Shown: positions 8,996 to 18,260, counted from the stretch's first letter. The stretch is 64,000 nt of DNA from DASUXA01 sp036378155 (GCA_036378155.1 DASUXA010000016.1:1-64000), one strand, 5' to 3'. Notes: a model not told the origin generated them from the letters alone. Numbers and translations are program-made.

Positions 8996-9760
8996 ATGAT
9001 GATCACCAGGTATCGCCCCATGAACGCCCAGCAGGAACTCGACGTGACCGTCGAAACGGTCGGCGCGCTCGCGATCGTCAAGCCGACCGGGCGCCTGGAC
9101 CTCGCCACGTTCGTGCTCCTGCGCGACGCCGTGCACAAGGTGCTGACCACCCAGCCCACCGCGGTCGCGGTCGACCTGTCCCGGCTGGTCGTCGCCGACG
9201 ATCTCGCGCTGACCGTGTTCTCGGCAGCCGCCCGCGCCGCCGAGGCGTGGCCCGGTTGCCGGGTGCTGCTGTACGCGCCCGACCCCAAACTGCGCGGCGT
9301 GTTGGGCCGGATGTCCATCACCCGGTTCGTGCCGACCTACTCGCACTGGAGCGATCTGCTCGTCGGTGCCCGTCCGATCCCGCCGCGCCAGCGGTACACC
9401 CGACGGCTCGCCGCTCACCCCGGCGCCACGGCGATCGCCCGCGAACTGGTCGCCACGGTCTGCCAGGAGTGGGACCTCGCCCCGCTGGTCGCCGACGCCG
9501 AACTGATCGTCACCGAACTGGTCAGCAACGCGGTCCGGTACGTCGGCGGGGACATCATGGTGGCGGTCGTCGTCAGCGACTACTACCTGCACATCTCGGT
9601 ACGTGACGGAAGCACCGAACCGCCGCGCCGCCGCACGCCGGACCCGGACGCGGGCGGCCGGGGGCTGCTCCTGGTCGAGGCGATGGCGGCAGCCTGGGGC
9701 AGCACGGTCACCGACGGCGGCAAGGTGGTCTGGGCCACGCTGGCCCTGCCGCGCGACTGA
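8996..9760 (+). CDS. STAS domain fused to RsbW-like ATPase domain
   Basis: The 254-residue protein has a STAS (anti-sigma antagonist) domain at residues 15-115 and a GHKL/HATPase_c_2 anti-sigma kinase domain at 130-250 (N box TELVSNAVRY, G box GGRGLLLVEAMA). Fusing an antagonist to a kinase in one chain puts switch and enzyme together. At the place of the usual phosphorylated serine (DSSG type) the sequence reads VVADDLAL, with Asp instead of Ser. It is divergent from the CheB operon across a 212-bp gap, so a link with methylation signalling is plausible. The start ATG at 8996 lacks a clear ribosome site; ATG 9020 is an alternative. Confidence 0.8.
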   Translation: MMITRYRPMNAQQELDVTVETVGALAIVKPTGRLDLATFVLLRDAVHKVLTTQPTAVAVDLSRLVVADDLALTVFSAAARAAEAWPGCRVLLYAPDPKLRGVLGRMSITRFVPTYSHWSDLLVGARPIPPRQRYTRRLAAHPGATAIARELVATVCQEWDLAPLVADAELIVTELVSNAVRYVGGDIMVAVVVSDYYLHISVRDGSTEPPRRRTPDPDAGGRGLLLVEAMAAAWGSTVTDGGKVVWATLALPRD

Positions 9761-9761
9761 C

Positions 9762-10418
9762 TCAGGCGAGGTCGGCGTCGGGCTGGGCGGCGGTCGCGTC
9801 GGCTTCGAGAGCGACGTGGGCACGCCGGCCACGGGTGCGCAGCCACGCCGTGGTACCGAGCCCGGCGAGTACCGCGACAAACAGCGCCAACCAGGAGAAG
9901 TCCTTCAGCCAGTGCTCCGCCGCGCGTCCGACGTAGTACACCACCACGGCGGTGCCGCCCGCCCACAGCACACCGCCCGCTGCGTTGGCGAGCAGGAACC
10001 TCGGGTACGGCACACGCAGCGCACCCGCCAGCGGACCGGCGAGGATGCGCAGCAGCGCGACGAACCGCCCGAAGAACACCGCACCCAGACCCCAGCGCTG
10101 GAACACCCGCTCCGCCCGGTCGAGCTGGCGGGGACCCAGATGCCGGGGGAACCGGCGGCCGAGGCGTCGCAGCATCGGGCGTCCACCGCGCCTGCCGATC
10201 GCGTATCCGAGCGAGTCGCCGACGATCGCGCCCGCGCTCGCCACGATCGCCACGGTCCACAGGTTCGTCACCCCGCTGGTCGCCAGCAGGGCGGCGCTGA
10301 CCAGCGTCACCTCGCCCGGCAGCGGCACACCCATGCTCTCCGCGCCGATCACCAGCGCCACGATCAGATAGATGGCGAGCGGCGGCAACGCGACGAGCCA
10401 CGCCTGCATCGCCTGCAC
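9762..10418 (-). CDS. DedA-family membrane protein
   Basis: The 218-residue protein has the DedA (SNARE-associated) fold pattern: PLPGEVTLVSAALLATSG near the N terminus, GDSLGYAIGRRGG and GRFVALLRILAGPLAG, plus four to five membrane segments. Family members act as undecaprenyl phosphate or phosphatidylethanolamine scramblases. GTG 10418 is preferred as AAGGGGG lies 7 nt upstream; ATG 10409 is three codons in. The stop almost touches that of the STAS gene (convergent). Confidence 0.85.
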   Translation of the reverse strand: MQAMQAWLVALPPLAIYLIVALVIGAESMGVPLPGEVTLVSAALLATSGVTNLWTVAIVASAGAIVGDSLGYAIGRRGGRPMLRRLGRRFPRHLGPRQLDRAERVFQRWGLGAVFFGRFVALLRILAGPLAGALRVPYPRFLLANAAGGVLWAGGTAVVVYYVGRAAEHWLKDFSWLALFVAVLAGLGTTAWLRTRGRRAHVALEADATAAQPDADLA

Positions 10419-10506
10419 CTGCCCGCCCCCTTCGTGTACCGGTCCTGTGACGGTACCCGCCGGCTCGGCTGGTGTCGATGCGCCTGCCGCACCCGAACGT
10501 CGGGGC

Positions 10507-10821
10507 GTGGCCGACGACTGGCTGTGGTACGAGGCGCGCCGCCGGTCCAGCCGGGGCGAGGTGTGGGGCGAGGTACGGGACGCCGCGGGCGGGCGACGCA
10601 GCGCCACGATGACCACGCCGAACGGGTACGACCTGACCGCCGATTCCGTGGTGCGGGCGGTCGGCTTCCTGCGTACCGGCGAGGGTCCGGCGGGACCCGT
10701 CGGCGCCGGGGCGTCGGCGCCCAACGCCCCGACCGGCGCCGGGGCGATGACTTCGGCGATCGCGTTCGGCGACGGTTACGTGGACCTGTTGGACGGGGTA
10801 CGCGTCGACGGGCCCGACTGA
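10507..10821 (+). pseudogene. C-terminal remnant of a saccharopine-dehydrogenase-like reductase
   Basis: The 104-residue frame resembles only the final section of the large actinobacterial saccharopine dehydrogenase/trans-acting enoyl reductase family: GEVWGEVRDAAGGRRSA, TPNGYDLTADSVVRAV and an end segment AFGDGYVDLL followed by GV. The NADP-binding Rossmann part that should precede it is absent; upstream DNA up to the DedA gene does not encode it in any frame I can see. A repetitive Gly/Ala/Pro insert precedes the last strand. It overlaps the convergent hydrolase gene by 46 bp. I read it as a decayed fragment, although a short expressed protein from GTG 10507 cannot be excluded. Confidence 0.5.
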
Positions 10822-11726
10822 TCGTCCGGGTCTCGCCCTCGAGTCGCCTGCCGCACCACCGCGGCGATCGCGTCGGTGACCAGGTCAGGTCGTTCCAGCG
10901 GCAGCATGTGACCGGCGTCGGGCACCACGACATGGCCGGCGTGCGGCAGCGCGTCCGCGATCGAGGTGGCGCAGGGCGGCGGGGTGAGCCGGTCCCGCGC
11001 GCCGACCATGATGGTCACCGGTACCGGTGCCATGGTGTGCAGCGCGTCGACCCGGCTGTGCCGTCCGATCGAGGGTCGGAAACCGCCGATCGAGACCAAC
11101 GGGGTACCGCCGACCATGGCGACGGTCAGTCGCAGCGCGTCGGGGTCCACGGGGTCACCGAACAGCAGCCAGCTCAACGCGGGCGCGAGCGCGGGCAGTA
11201 CCGCGCGGTGCGGGCGCCACGCCCCGCCCCGGGCAAGCACCTGGGCGACGCCGATCTCGGCGCCCCGCACCAGGTACGCCGCGCCGACGCCCAGACCGTA
11301 CCGGGTGTGCCGGGTGCCCTCGGCGGTGGTCGAGATCAGCACCACGCCGCCCACCCGGGCGGCGAACTCGGCGGAGTGCCGCGCCGCGTACTCCAGCACG
11401 GTCATTCCGCCCATCGAATGTCCGACCAGGACCACCCGGCTGTCGCCCGCCACCTCGGTCAGTACGCACCGCAGGTCGTCGGCGAGTTGTTCCAGGTGCG
11501 CCGAGTCGCGACGGGCGGCACCCGACCTGCCGTGCCCCCGCGCGTCGTACGTCACCACGCGGACCGGTGTGCCGACCCTGCCGGGCAGGTCGGCGACCTG
11601 GTGCCGCCACAGGCGCGAATCCAGGGTCCAGCCGTGCAGCAGCACGACCGCCACCGACGCGGCGACGTCCCCCGCGCCGGTCGCCCGCAACCGGATGCCG
11701 TCGTCGGCGCGCACCGTGAGGTCCAT
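10776..11726 (-). CDS. Alpha/beta hydrolase
   Basis: The 316-residue protein has an oxyanion strand VVLLHGWTLDSRLW, the nucleophile elbow GHSMGG near residue 99, an acid in VGARDRLTPP and the catalytic His in DAGHMLPLERPD. A cap region lies between residues 130 and 210. The combination fits the general esterase/haloalkane dehalogenase-like group, often annotated as lipase or bromoperoxidase-like; the substrate is not predictable. ATG 11726 begins the fold cleanly. The gene is divergent from the carbonic anhydrase gene. Confidence 0.85.
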   Translation of the reverse strand: MDLTVRADDGIRLRATGAGDVAASVAVVLLHGWTLDSRLWRHQVADLPGRVGTPVRVVTYDARGHGRSGAARRDSAHLEQLADDLRCVLTEVAGDSRVVLVGHSMGGMTVLEYAARHSAEFAARVGGVVLISTTAEGTRHTRYGLGVGAAYLVRGAEIGVAQVLARGGAWRPHRAVLPALAPALSWLLFGDPVDPDALRLTVAMVGGTPLVSIGGFRPSIGRHSRVDALHTMAPVPVTIMVGARDRLTPPPCATSIADALPHAGHVVVPDAGHMLPLERPDLVTDAIAAVVRQATRGRDPDDQSGPSTRTPSNRST

Positions 11727-11817
11727 ACTCACCGGTAACGGTACCGGTTCGCGGGTCTGAACGTGACGTGGGTCGCTCCGCCCGCCGTCGGCGCGCGTCG
11801 TACGCCACCCTGGAACC

Positions 11818-12444
11818 GTGACGTCAACGACTCGTGATTCCGCACACCCCGTGGGCCCGTACACTCCCGCTCAGGCGCTCGACGCGCTGATCGACGGCAA
11901 CCGTCGCTTCGCCAGCGGAAATCCCCGGTACGGCCACGACATCGCGCTCGCTGCCGCCGCGTCCGGCGGGCAGGCCCCGTTCGCCATGGTGCTCGGCTGC
12001 ATCGATTCGCGGGTACCGCTGGAAGCCGTGTTCGACCAGACCTTCGGCTGCATCTGCGTGGTGCGCTCGGGCGGTCACGTCCTCGACGAGGCGGTGCTCG
12101 GCTCGGTCGAGTTCGCGGTCGGGGAACTGGCGGTACCGCTGGTGATGGTGCTCGGCCACGTCCGGTGCGGCGCGGTCGGCGCGACCGTGGACGCGCTGCG
12201 CTCCGGCCGGCGTCCGTCGGCGTCGCTCGGGTACCTGGTCGACGAGATCGCCCCGGCGGTACACGAGGTGGGAATGGACCGCGACGACGTGGTGGACGCC
12301 GCGCTGCGGCGGCACGTCGGGCGTACGGTCGCCCGCCTCGGGCAGGACGCGCTGGTGCGCGAGCGGCTCGACGCCGGACGGCTGGATCTGGTCGGCGCCG
12401 TGTACGACCTCGACTCCGGCAAGGTGGAGCTGCTGCAGCCCTGA
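11818..12444 (+). CDS. Beta-carbonic anhydrase
   Basis: The 208-residue enzyme interconverts carbon dioxide and bicarbonate. Zinc ligands Cys61, His114 and Cys117 are present, and the Asp63-Arg65 catalytic dyad lies in CIDSR. The length suits the compact type II beta class. It may supply bicarbonate to carboxylases such as the AccD system in this window, though that is only inference. The GTG start has no Shine-Dalgarno site but CACCCT lies 6 nt upstream, so the mRNA may be leaderless. A strong shared terminator follows. Confidence 0.93.
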   Translation: MTSTTRDSAHPVGPYTPAQALDALIDGNRRFASGNPRYGHDIALAAAASGGQAPFAMVLGCIDSRVPLEAVFDQTFGCICVVRSGGHVLDEAVLGSVEFAVGELAVPLVMVLGHVRCGAVGATVDALRSGRRPSASLGYLVDEIAPAVHEVGMDRDDVVDAALRRHVGRTVARLGQDALVRERLDAGRLDLVGAVYDLDSGKVELLQP

Positions 12445-12499
12445 CCCGGGCGGAGCCGCCGGAACCCTGCGCCGGACGGTGATCGAACGGAACCGGACG

Positions 12500-12531
12500 C
12501 TGGCCCCGTGATCATTCGATCACGGGGCCAG
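12500..12531. terminator. Bidirectional terminator hairpin
   Basis: A 14-bp perfect stem (12500-12513 with 12518-12531) closes a 4-nt loop. It stands between the convergent carbonic anhydrase gene and the small conserved gene at 12557-12886, and serves both. Confidence 0.8.
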
Positions 12532-12556
12532 CCACGCTCGGCGTGGGGCTGCCGGC

Positions 12557-12886
12557 TCAGCTCTCGAAGACGCCGGCTTCGACCAGGCGCTTCTCGGTCG
12601 CGTCCCAGCCGTGGCCGGGGTGCGCGTTGGCCAGAGCGCCCAGCTCGGCACGGATCTTCGCGCCGTGGCCGGCGGCGGCCAGTACGCGGATCTCCTCGAC
12701 GAACGCGTCGGAATCGGTGCGCAGGTGCACCGTCTTGCCGTTGGTCAGGTTGCGCACGTACGCGTTCTTGCCGTTGTTCAGCGGGATGAGGTACTTGAAC
12801 TCGCCCAGCACGCTGAGGGCGCCACCGGCCGCGCCCTGACCGGCGCGGACTGACGCGCGTGCGGTCTTCGAGGTGTTGCTCGCCAC
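12557..12886 (-). CDS. Conserved small protein of unknown function
   Basis: The 109-residue soluble protein has a Ser/Thr/Arg-rich first 20 residues, then a compact mixed segment (FKYLIPLNNGKNAYVRNL, GKTVHLRTDSDAFVEEI) and a C-terminal helix. I do not recognise the family. AAGGAG lies 7 nt upstream of the GTG at 12886, supporting expression. It sits alone between a shared terminator and the DUF3145 gene. Confidence 0.65.
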   Translation of the reverse strand: MASNTSKTARASVRAGQGAAGGALSVLGEFKYLIPLNNGKNAYVRNLTNGKTVHLRTDSDAFVEEIRVLAAAGHGAKIRAELGALANAHPGHGWDATEKRLVEAGVFES

Positions 12887-13127
12887 GCGGGGACTCCTTG
12901 CAGAACGAAAAGAGGGTGGTCGGGCCGGAAAGGGCCACGCCCAGAGTACCGGACGGATCGCGGTAGCCGACGGCCCGTGACCTGTGGCGTCGCCCGCTCT
13001 GCCCGGCGTGTCACGTCGCGACCTCGGCGTTTCCCTGGCGCAACTTGCGTCACCACGGCATCATGAGACCGGACACCGGGTGTTCGAGGTCGTAGGGGAA
13101 GACGCACCTCGTTCACCGGGAGGTTCT

Positions 13128-13619
13128 GTGCCAACGCGTGGCGTCGTATACGTCCACTCCACGCCGCTCGCCGTGTGCCCGCATGTCGAGTGGGCGATCG
13201 CGCGTGTTCTCTGCGCCCCGGTGAAGCTGCACTGGAGCGCGCAGCCCGTCGACCCCACCGCGCGCCGGGCGGAGTGCGACTGGGCCGGGCGACCGGGGAC
13301 CGGGGCCGACCTGGCAGCCGCCCTGCGCCAGTGGCCGATGATCCGGTTCGAGGTGACCGAGGAGCCCAGCGACGGCATCGACGGGCAGCGGTTCATGTAC
13401 GTGCCGGGTCGCGGTCTGTTCACCGCGACGATGAGCGCGAACGGGGACATCCTGCTCGGCGAGGACCGGCTGCGCGCCCTGATCGGCTCCGCGCGCGGAC
13501 CCGAGGCGCTGGCGCACGCGCTGGACACGGCGCTGGGCACCGCCTGGGACGCCGAACTGGAACCGTACCGGCACGCCGGGGAGGGCGCCCCGGACCTGCG
13601 CTTGACCCGCGTCGGGTGA
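13128..13619 (+). CDS. DUF3145 family protein
   Basis: The 163-residue protein matches the actinobacteria-specific DUF3145 pattern: TRGVVYVHSTPLAVCPHVEW at the start, then RAECDWAGRPGTGADLAA, FEVTEEPSDGIDG and a C-terminal GTAWDAELEPYRHAGEGAP. The biochemical role is unknown. GTG 13128 has GGGAGG 4 nt upstream, and the family starts at this methionine; a longer frame from 12984 is not supported. Confidence 0.88.
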   Translation: MPTRGVVYVHSTPLAVCPHVEWAIARVLCAPVKLHWSAQPVDPTARRAECDWAGRPGTGADLAAALRQWPMIRFEVTEEPSDGIDGQRFMYVPGRGLFTATMSANGDILLGEDRLRALIGSARGPEALAHALDTALGTAWDAELEPYRHAGEGAPDLRLTRVG

Positions 13620-13744
13620 ACCGTCGCACGGTCCGACGTGCCCGTCCGGGGCCACCGCTCGTCCACGTCCGGGCGCCGGCGGTTGTCCACAGCCGGGCGG
13701 GGATCGATTTGCCCCCGCGCGCCAACCCGACTGAGATACCAAGG

Positions 13745-15439
13745 GTGTCCCGGTGTGCTGCCGCCCTCCTGACCACGATCGCGCTCGTCGCCGCCCTGGC
13801 CGGCTGTGATAGGGCGCGTTCCGCACGGCACCCCGCCCTGCCGGGGTCCCCGTCGCCGGCCGCGTCGCCCAGCGCCGACCCGTCCGCCCGCGCCGCCGCG
13901 ATCGCCGCCCGGCTGGGCGACGAGGACCTGGTCGGGCAGGTGCTCATGCCGTACGCGTACGGCGACAGCGCCACCAAGGTCTCGCCAGCGTCGCGGGCGG
14001 GCAACCAGAAGCTGGCCGGCGTGGACACCCCGGCGGAGATGATCCGGAAATACCGGCTGGGCGGGCTGATCCTGGTCAGCTTCTCGGCGGACGATCCGAC
14101 CAGCGGCACCAACCCCACCACCAACATGGAATCGCCGACTCAGGTGCACGCCCTGACCGCGGGGCTGCAGTCGGCGGCGAAGGCGCTGCCCGCCGGGGCG
14201 CCGCTGCTCATCGGCACCGACCAGGAATACGGCGTGGTCACCCGGATCAGGTCCGGGGTGACCCAACTGCCCAGCGCCATGGCGGTCGGGGCAGCCGGTG
14301 ACGCCGAGCTCACCCGACGAGCCTGGGCCGCCGCCGGGGCAGACCTCGCGGCGCTGGGCATCAACGTGGACTTCGCGCCCGACGCCGACGTGGTGGGCGG
14401 CGCGGGCGGCGTGATCGGGTCGCGGTCGTTCGGAGCCGACCCGGCGGCGGTCGGCACCCAGGTCGCCGCCGCGGTACGAGGGCTGCAGAGCGCCGGGGTC
14501 GCGGCGACCCTGAAACACTTCCCCGGACACGGGCACACCACCACGGACAGCCACACCTCGCTGCCGGTACTGAGCCAGGACCGCGCGACGCTCGACTCCG
14601 GCGACCTGCCGCCGTTCCGCGCCGGGATCGGCGCCGGCGCTGACATGATCATGGTCGGTCACCTGGACGTGCGCGCCATCGATCCGGGGATACCGGCGAC
14701 GTTCTCCCGCAAGGTCCTCACCGACGTGCTGCGCGGGCAACTCGGCTTCCAGGGTGTGGTGGTCACCGACGCGCTGAACATGGCGCCCGCCGAGCGGTGG
14801 TCGCCCGGCGAGGCAGCGGTACGTGCCCTGCTCGCCGGCAACGATCTGCTGCTGATGCCGCCGAACGTGGGCGCCGCCCGGCAGGGAATCCTGGACGCGC
14901 TGCACACGGGCCGCCTGCCCCGGCAGCGCCTGGTCGACTCGGTGACCCGAATCCTCGCGTTGAAGCTGCGGATCACCGGCGGACCGGGGGACATGTCGAC
15001 GGTGGACAGCAGCGAGCGCCGCGCCGCGGCGCAGGCGGTCACCGCGGCCGCTGTGACCGTGCTGCGCGGGGCGTGTTCGGGCGCGCTGGTCCACGGACCC
15101 GTCTCGGTGACCGCTTCGAACGGTCGCGACCAGCAGCGCCGATGGCTCACCGACGCGTTGCGCGCCGCCGGGGTGGAGGTCACCGCCACCGGGGGGACGC
15201 AGGTCCACCTGGTCGGGTACGGCGACGGTACCGGCGACCTGTCGGGCTCGGCGACGGTCACGGTCGGCATGGACACCCCGTACCTGCTCGCCAGTTCCCG
15301 GTCGCCGACCCTGCTGGCGACGTACTCCTCCACGCAGGCGGCGATGACCGCGCTCGCGCGGGTGCTCGCCGGTGCCGCGCGGGCGCCCGGCCGCTCGCCG
15401 GTACCGGTGCGCGGCCTGCCCCGCTCGGCGTGCGGCTAG
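13745..15439 (+). CDS. Glycoside hydrolase family 3 lipoprotein (NagZ-like)
   Basis: The 564-residue precursor has a lipobox LAGC with the lipid-bearing Cys at 21, then a Ser/Pro/Ala linker and a GH3 N-terminal barrel. KHFPGHG near residue 257 and DSHTSLP just after it supply the acid/base Asp-His pair typical of NagZ; the nucleophile is the Asp of VVTDALNM near 342. Such enzymes release N-acetylglucosamine from cell-wall fragments, here on the outer face of the membrane. A second poorly conserved domain covers residues 420-564. The GTG start fits the signal peptide but lacks a strong ribosome site. Confidence 0.87.
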   Translation: MSRCAAALLTTIALVAALAGCDRARSARHPALPGSPSPAASPSADPSARAAAIAARLGDEDLVGQVLMPYAYGDSATKVSPASRAGNQKLAGVDTPAEMIRKYRLGGLILVSFSADDPTSGTNPTTNMESPTQVHALTAGLQSAAKALPAGAPLLIGTDQEYGVVTRIRSGVTQLPSAMAVGAAGDAELTRRAWAAAGADLAALGINVDFAPDADVVGGAGGVIGSRSFGADPAAVGTQVAAAVRGLQSAGVAATLKHFPGHGHTTTDSHTSLPVLSQDRATLDSGDLPPFRAGIGAGADMIMVGHLDVRAIDPGIPATFSRKVLTDVLRGQLGFQGVVVTDALNMAPAERWSPGEAAVRALLAGNDLLLMPPNVGAARQGILDALHTGRLPRQRLVDSVTRILALKLRITGGPGDMSTVDSSERRAAAQAVTAAAVTVLRGACSGALVHGPVSVTASNGRDQQRRWLTDALRAAGVEVTATGGTQVHLVGYGDGTGDLSGSATVTVGMDTPYLLASSRSPTLLATYSSTQAAMTALARVLAGAARAPGRSPVPVRGLPRSACG

Positions 15440-15457
15440 CCGCACGGCATCCAGGAC

Positions 15458-15504
15458 GCCTACGCCGCTGGTGATGTGGACACCTCACCAGCGGCGTACA
15501 ACTG
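15458..15504. repeat. 47-bp palindromic repeat, copy 1
   Basis: An imperfect palindrome whose core has a perfect 14-bp stem (15461-15474 with 15485-15498). It aligns without gaps to five other copies in this window. It lies between the convergent GH3 and accD genes and may also end transcription of both. Confidence 0.75.
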
Positions 15505-15603
15505 TCGCGACACGTCCCGACGAACCCAGCCGGCGACCCCAGCCGGCACCGGACATGCGTCGGGGGCACCCGCAGGGTGCCCCCGACGCGACCGACCTTC
15601 CAG

Positions 15604-17010
15604 TTACAGCGGGATGTTGCCGTGCGCGCCACGCGCGGCAGGCGCGTCGGCGAGCGCCTCGGCGATCCGTCGACGCGTCTCCTCCGGCTTGATCACGTCG
15701 TCGACCACACCGATCTCGAGCGCCCGGTGCACGCCACCGACCCGGATCTGCTCCTCGATCAGTTGTGCCCGTACCGCCTCGCGCTCCTCGACCGGGGTCG
15801 CGGCGAGCTTCTTGCGGTGCAGGAGGTTCACCGCCGCGCTCGCGCCCATGACCGCGATCTCGGCGTTCGGCCACGCGAACACCGCCGTCGCGCCCAGCGA
15901 GCGGGAGTTCATCGCGATGTACGCCCCGCCGAACGCCTTGCGGGTCACCAGCGTCACCCGCGGTACCACCGCCTCGGCGAACGCGTGCAGCAACTTGGCG
16001 CCCCGGCGTACCACACCGTCCCACTCCTGGCCGACGCCCGGCAGGTACCCCGGCACGTCGACGAGGACGATCAGCGGTACCCCGAGCGAGTCGCACATCC
16101 GCACGAACCGGGCCGCCTTCTCCGCGCTCGTCGCGTCGAGGCAGCCGCCGAGCCGCAGCGGATTGTTGGCGATGACGCCGACGGTACGACCGGCGAACCG
16201 ACCCAGCACGGTCACGATGTTCGGCGCCCACTTGGCGTGCAACTCCACGCCCGGCTCGTCGAGCAGCCCCTTGATCAGGTGCTTCACGTCGTACGCCCGG
16301 CTCGCCTGCTCCGGCAGCAGCGCCGACAGGTCGCTGTCGTCGGCGACGTCGGCGGGGGACAGCCGGCCCTGGCGACCGAGCAGCACCGCCAGCCGGCGAG
16401 CCTCGGTCAGCGCCGCCTCGTCGCTCGAGGTGGTCACGTGGACCACCCCGGAGCGGCGACCGTGCGGCTCGGGGCCGCCGAGGCGCTCCATGTCGACCTG
16501 CTCGCCGGTGACGCTGCGGACCACCTCGGGGCCGGTCACGAAGATCCGTCCCGAGCCGCTCATGATCACGATGTCGGTCAGCGCCGGTCCATACGCCGCG
16601 CCGCCGGCCGCCGGACCGAGCACCACGGAGATCTGCGGTACCCGCCCCGAGGCACGCACCATCGCCGCGAAGATCTGGCCGACGCCGTCGAGCGCGACCA
16701 CGCCCTCGTGGATCCGGGCGCCACCGCAGTGCCACAGACCGACGACCGGTACCCGCTCGCGAACCGCGGCGTCGATCGAGTCGGCGATGCGCCGGCAACC
16801 GTCGATGCCCAGAGCGCCGCCCATCCTGGTGGCGTCCATCACGAACGCGATCACCGGAGTGCTCTCGATCTCGCCCCGCGCGTACAGCACACCGGAGTCG
16901 TCACGCGGTACGAGCAGCCGCATCGAGCCCTGGTCGAAAAGCGCCCGCAGCCGCACCTCCGGGTCCCGGTGGTCGACGGTGGCAGGCTCCGCCACAGGCG
17001 TGGTGGTCAC
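15604..17010 (-). CDS. accD: Acyl-CoA carboxylase carboxyltransferase beta subunit
   Basis: The 468-residue protein is the complete carboxyltransferase (both halves) of acetyl/propionyl-CoA carboxylases. It has the crotonase-like oxyanion segments GGARIHEGV, GPAAGGAAYGPALTD and, in the second half, RKAFGGAYIAMNS. It transfers carboxyl from biotin to acyl-CoA to make malonyl-CoA or methylmalonyl-CoA. It is last in the fabD-fabH-acpP-fabF-accD run, 20 nt after fabF, with AGGAGG 5 nt before the GTG start. The position matches accD6 at the end of the mycobacterial FAS-II operon, so malonyl-CoA supply is likely. No biotin carboxylase alpha subunit is in the window. Confidence 0.92.
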   Translation of the reverse strand: MTTTPVAEPATVDHRDPEVRLRALFDQGSMRLLVPRDDSGVLYARGEIESTPVIAFVMDATRMGGALGIDGCRRIADSIDAAVRERVPVVGLWHCGGARIHEGVVALDGVGQIFAAMVRASGRVPQISVVLGPAAGGAAYGPALTDIVIMSGSGRIFVTGPEVVRSVTGEQVDMERLGGPEPHGRRSGVVHVTTSSDEAALTEARRLAVLLGRQGRLSPADVADDSDLSALLPEQASRAYDVKHLIKGLLDEPGVELHAKWAPNIVTVLGRFAGRTVGVIANNPLRLGGCLDATSAEKAARFVRMCDSLGVPLIVLVDVPGYLPGVGQEWDGVVRRGAKLLHAFAEAVVPRVTLVTRKAFGGAYIAMNSRSLGATAVFAWPNAEIAVMGASAAVNLLHRKKLAATPVEEREAVRAQLIEEQIRVGGVHRALEIGVVDDVIKPEETRRRIAEALADAPAARGAHGNIPL

Positions 17011-17030
17011 GACATCCTCCTGAAAGGGGG

Positions 17031-18260
17031 TCAGGCCCGGGTGAAGATCAGGGCCACGTTGTGGCCGCCGAACCCGAACGAGTTGTTCAGCGCGGCCGGG
17101 ACGTCCATGTGGCGCGCCTTGTGTGCGGCCACGTCGAGGTCGACTCCCTCGTCCGGGTCGTCGAGGTTGATGGTCGGCGGTACCACGCCGTCACGCACTG
17201 CGAGGATCGTCGCGATCGACTCCAGCGCCCCCGCCGCGCCGAGCAGGTGACCCGTCATCGACTTGGTCGAGGTCACCACCGGGTGGTCGCCGATCGCGGC
17301 GCGGATCGTACCGATCTCGGCGACGTCGCCGATCGGTGTCGAGGTGGCGTGCGCGTTCACGTGCACCACGTCGGACCGGGACACGCCGGCGTCGCGCAGC
17401 GCCGCCGCGATCGCCCGCCGCTGACCACGCCCCTGCGGGTCGGGCTGCACGATGTCGTACGCGTCGGAGCTCAGCCCCGCCCCGGCGAACCGCGCGTACA
17501 CCCGCGCGCCGCGCGCCGCCGCGTGGTCGGCCCGCTCGAGGACCACCACACCCGCGCCCTCGCCGAGCACGAACCCGTCCCGACCCTTGTCGAACGGACG
17601 CGACGCGCGTTCCGGGTCGTCGTTGCGGGTCGACATCGCCCGCATCGAAGCGAACCCGGCGATCGGCAGCGGGTGGATCACCGCTTCGGTACCGCCCGCG
17701 ACGACCACGTCGGCACGCCCGGAGCGGATGATGTCCAGCCCCTGCGCCAGCGCCTCGGCACCGGTCGCGCACGCGCTGGCCACCGAGTGCACCCCGGCTT
17801 CAGCCTTCAGCTCCAGCCCGACCCACGCGGCCGGTCCGTTCGGCATGAGCATCGGTACCGTGTGCGGGGAGACCCGTCGAGCCCCGCTCTGCTCCAGGAT
17901 GTCGTCCTGGGCGAGCAGGGTGGTCGCGCCGCCGATGCCGGTACCGATCGTGACGGCGAGCCGTTCCGGCTCCGGTCGGTGGTCGACCAGCCCGGCGTCC
18001 CGCCACGCCTGGTGCGCGGCGATCAGCGCGATCGCCTCCGACCGGTCCAGCCGGCGCAGCTTCACCCGGTCGAGGACCTCGCTGGGTTCGACCGCGAGCT
18101 GCGCCGCGATGCGTACGGGCAGCTGCGCCGCCCAGTCCTGGGTCAACGCGGACACGCCGGAGCGGCCAGCGAGCATGGCGTCCCAGGTGGACGCGACGTC
18201 CCCGCCGAGTGGGGTCGTCGCGCCGAGCCCGGTGACGACAACGTCCACAGTGGAGGTCAC
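17031..18260 (-). CDS. fabF: 3-oxoacyl-ACP synthase II
   Basis: The 409-residue condensing enzyme elongates acyl-ACP with malonyl-ACP. The active-site Cys is in ASACATGAEA, and the two catalytic histidines are in VNAHATSTPIGD and MTGHLLGAAG; the C-terminal FGFGGHN loop is intact. Length is normal. It follows acpP by about 50 nt and precedes accD by 20 nt, in a single FAS-II operon. The GTG start at 18260 is preceded by GGAAGG. Only one KAS II gene is seen, unlike the kasA/kasB pair of mycobacteria. Confidence 0.95.
   Translation of the reverse strand: MTSTVDVVVTGLGATTPLGGDVASTWDAMLAGRSGVSALTQDWAAQLPVRIAAQLAVEPSEVLDRVKLRRLDRSEAIALIAAHQAWRDAGLVDHRPEPERLAVTIGTGIGGATTLLAQDDILEQSGARRVSPHTVPMLMPNGPAAWVGLELKAEAGVHSVASACATGAEALAQGLDIIRSGRADVVVAGGTEAVIHPLPIAGFASMRAMSTRNDDPERASRPFDKGRDGFVLGEGAGVVVLERADHAAARGARVYARFAGAGLSSDAYDIVQPDPQGRGQRRAIAAALRDAGVSRSDVVHVNAHATSTPIGDVAEIGTIRAAIGDHPVVTSTKSMTGHLLGAAGALESIATILAVRDGVVPPTINLDDPDEGVDLDVAAHKARHMDVPAALNNSFGFGGHNVALIFTRA

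Noticed and set aside
13061..15445. 794-codon leftward frame
   Set aside because: Antisense to the GH3 and DUF3145 genes; Arg/Gly/Val-rich with no family match.
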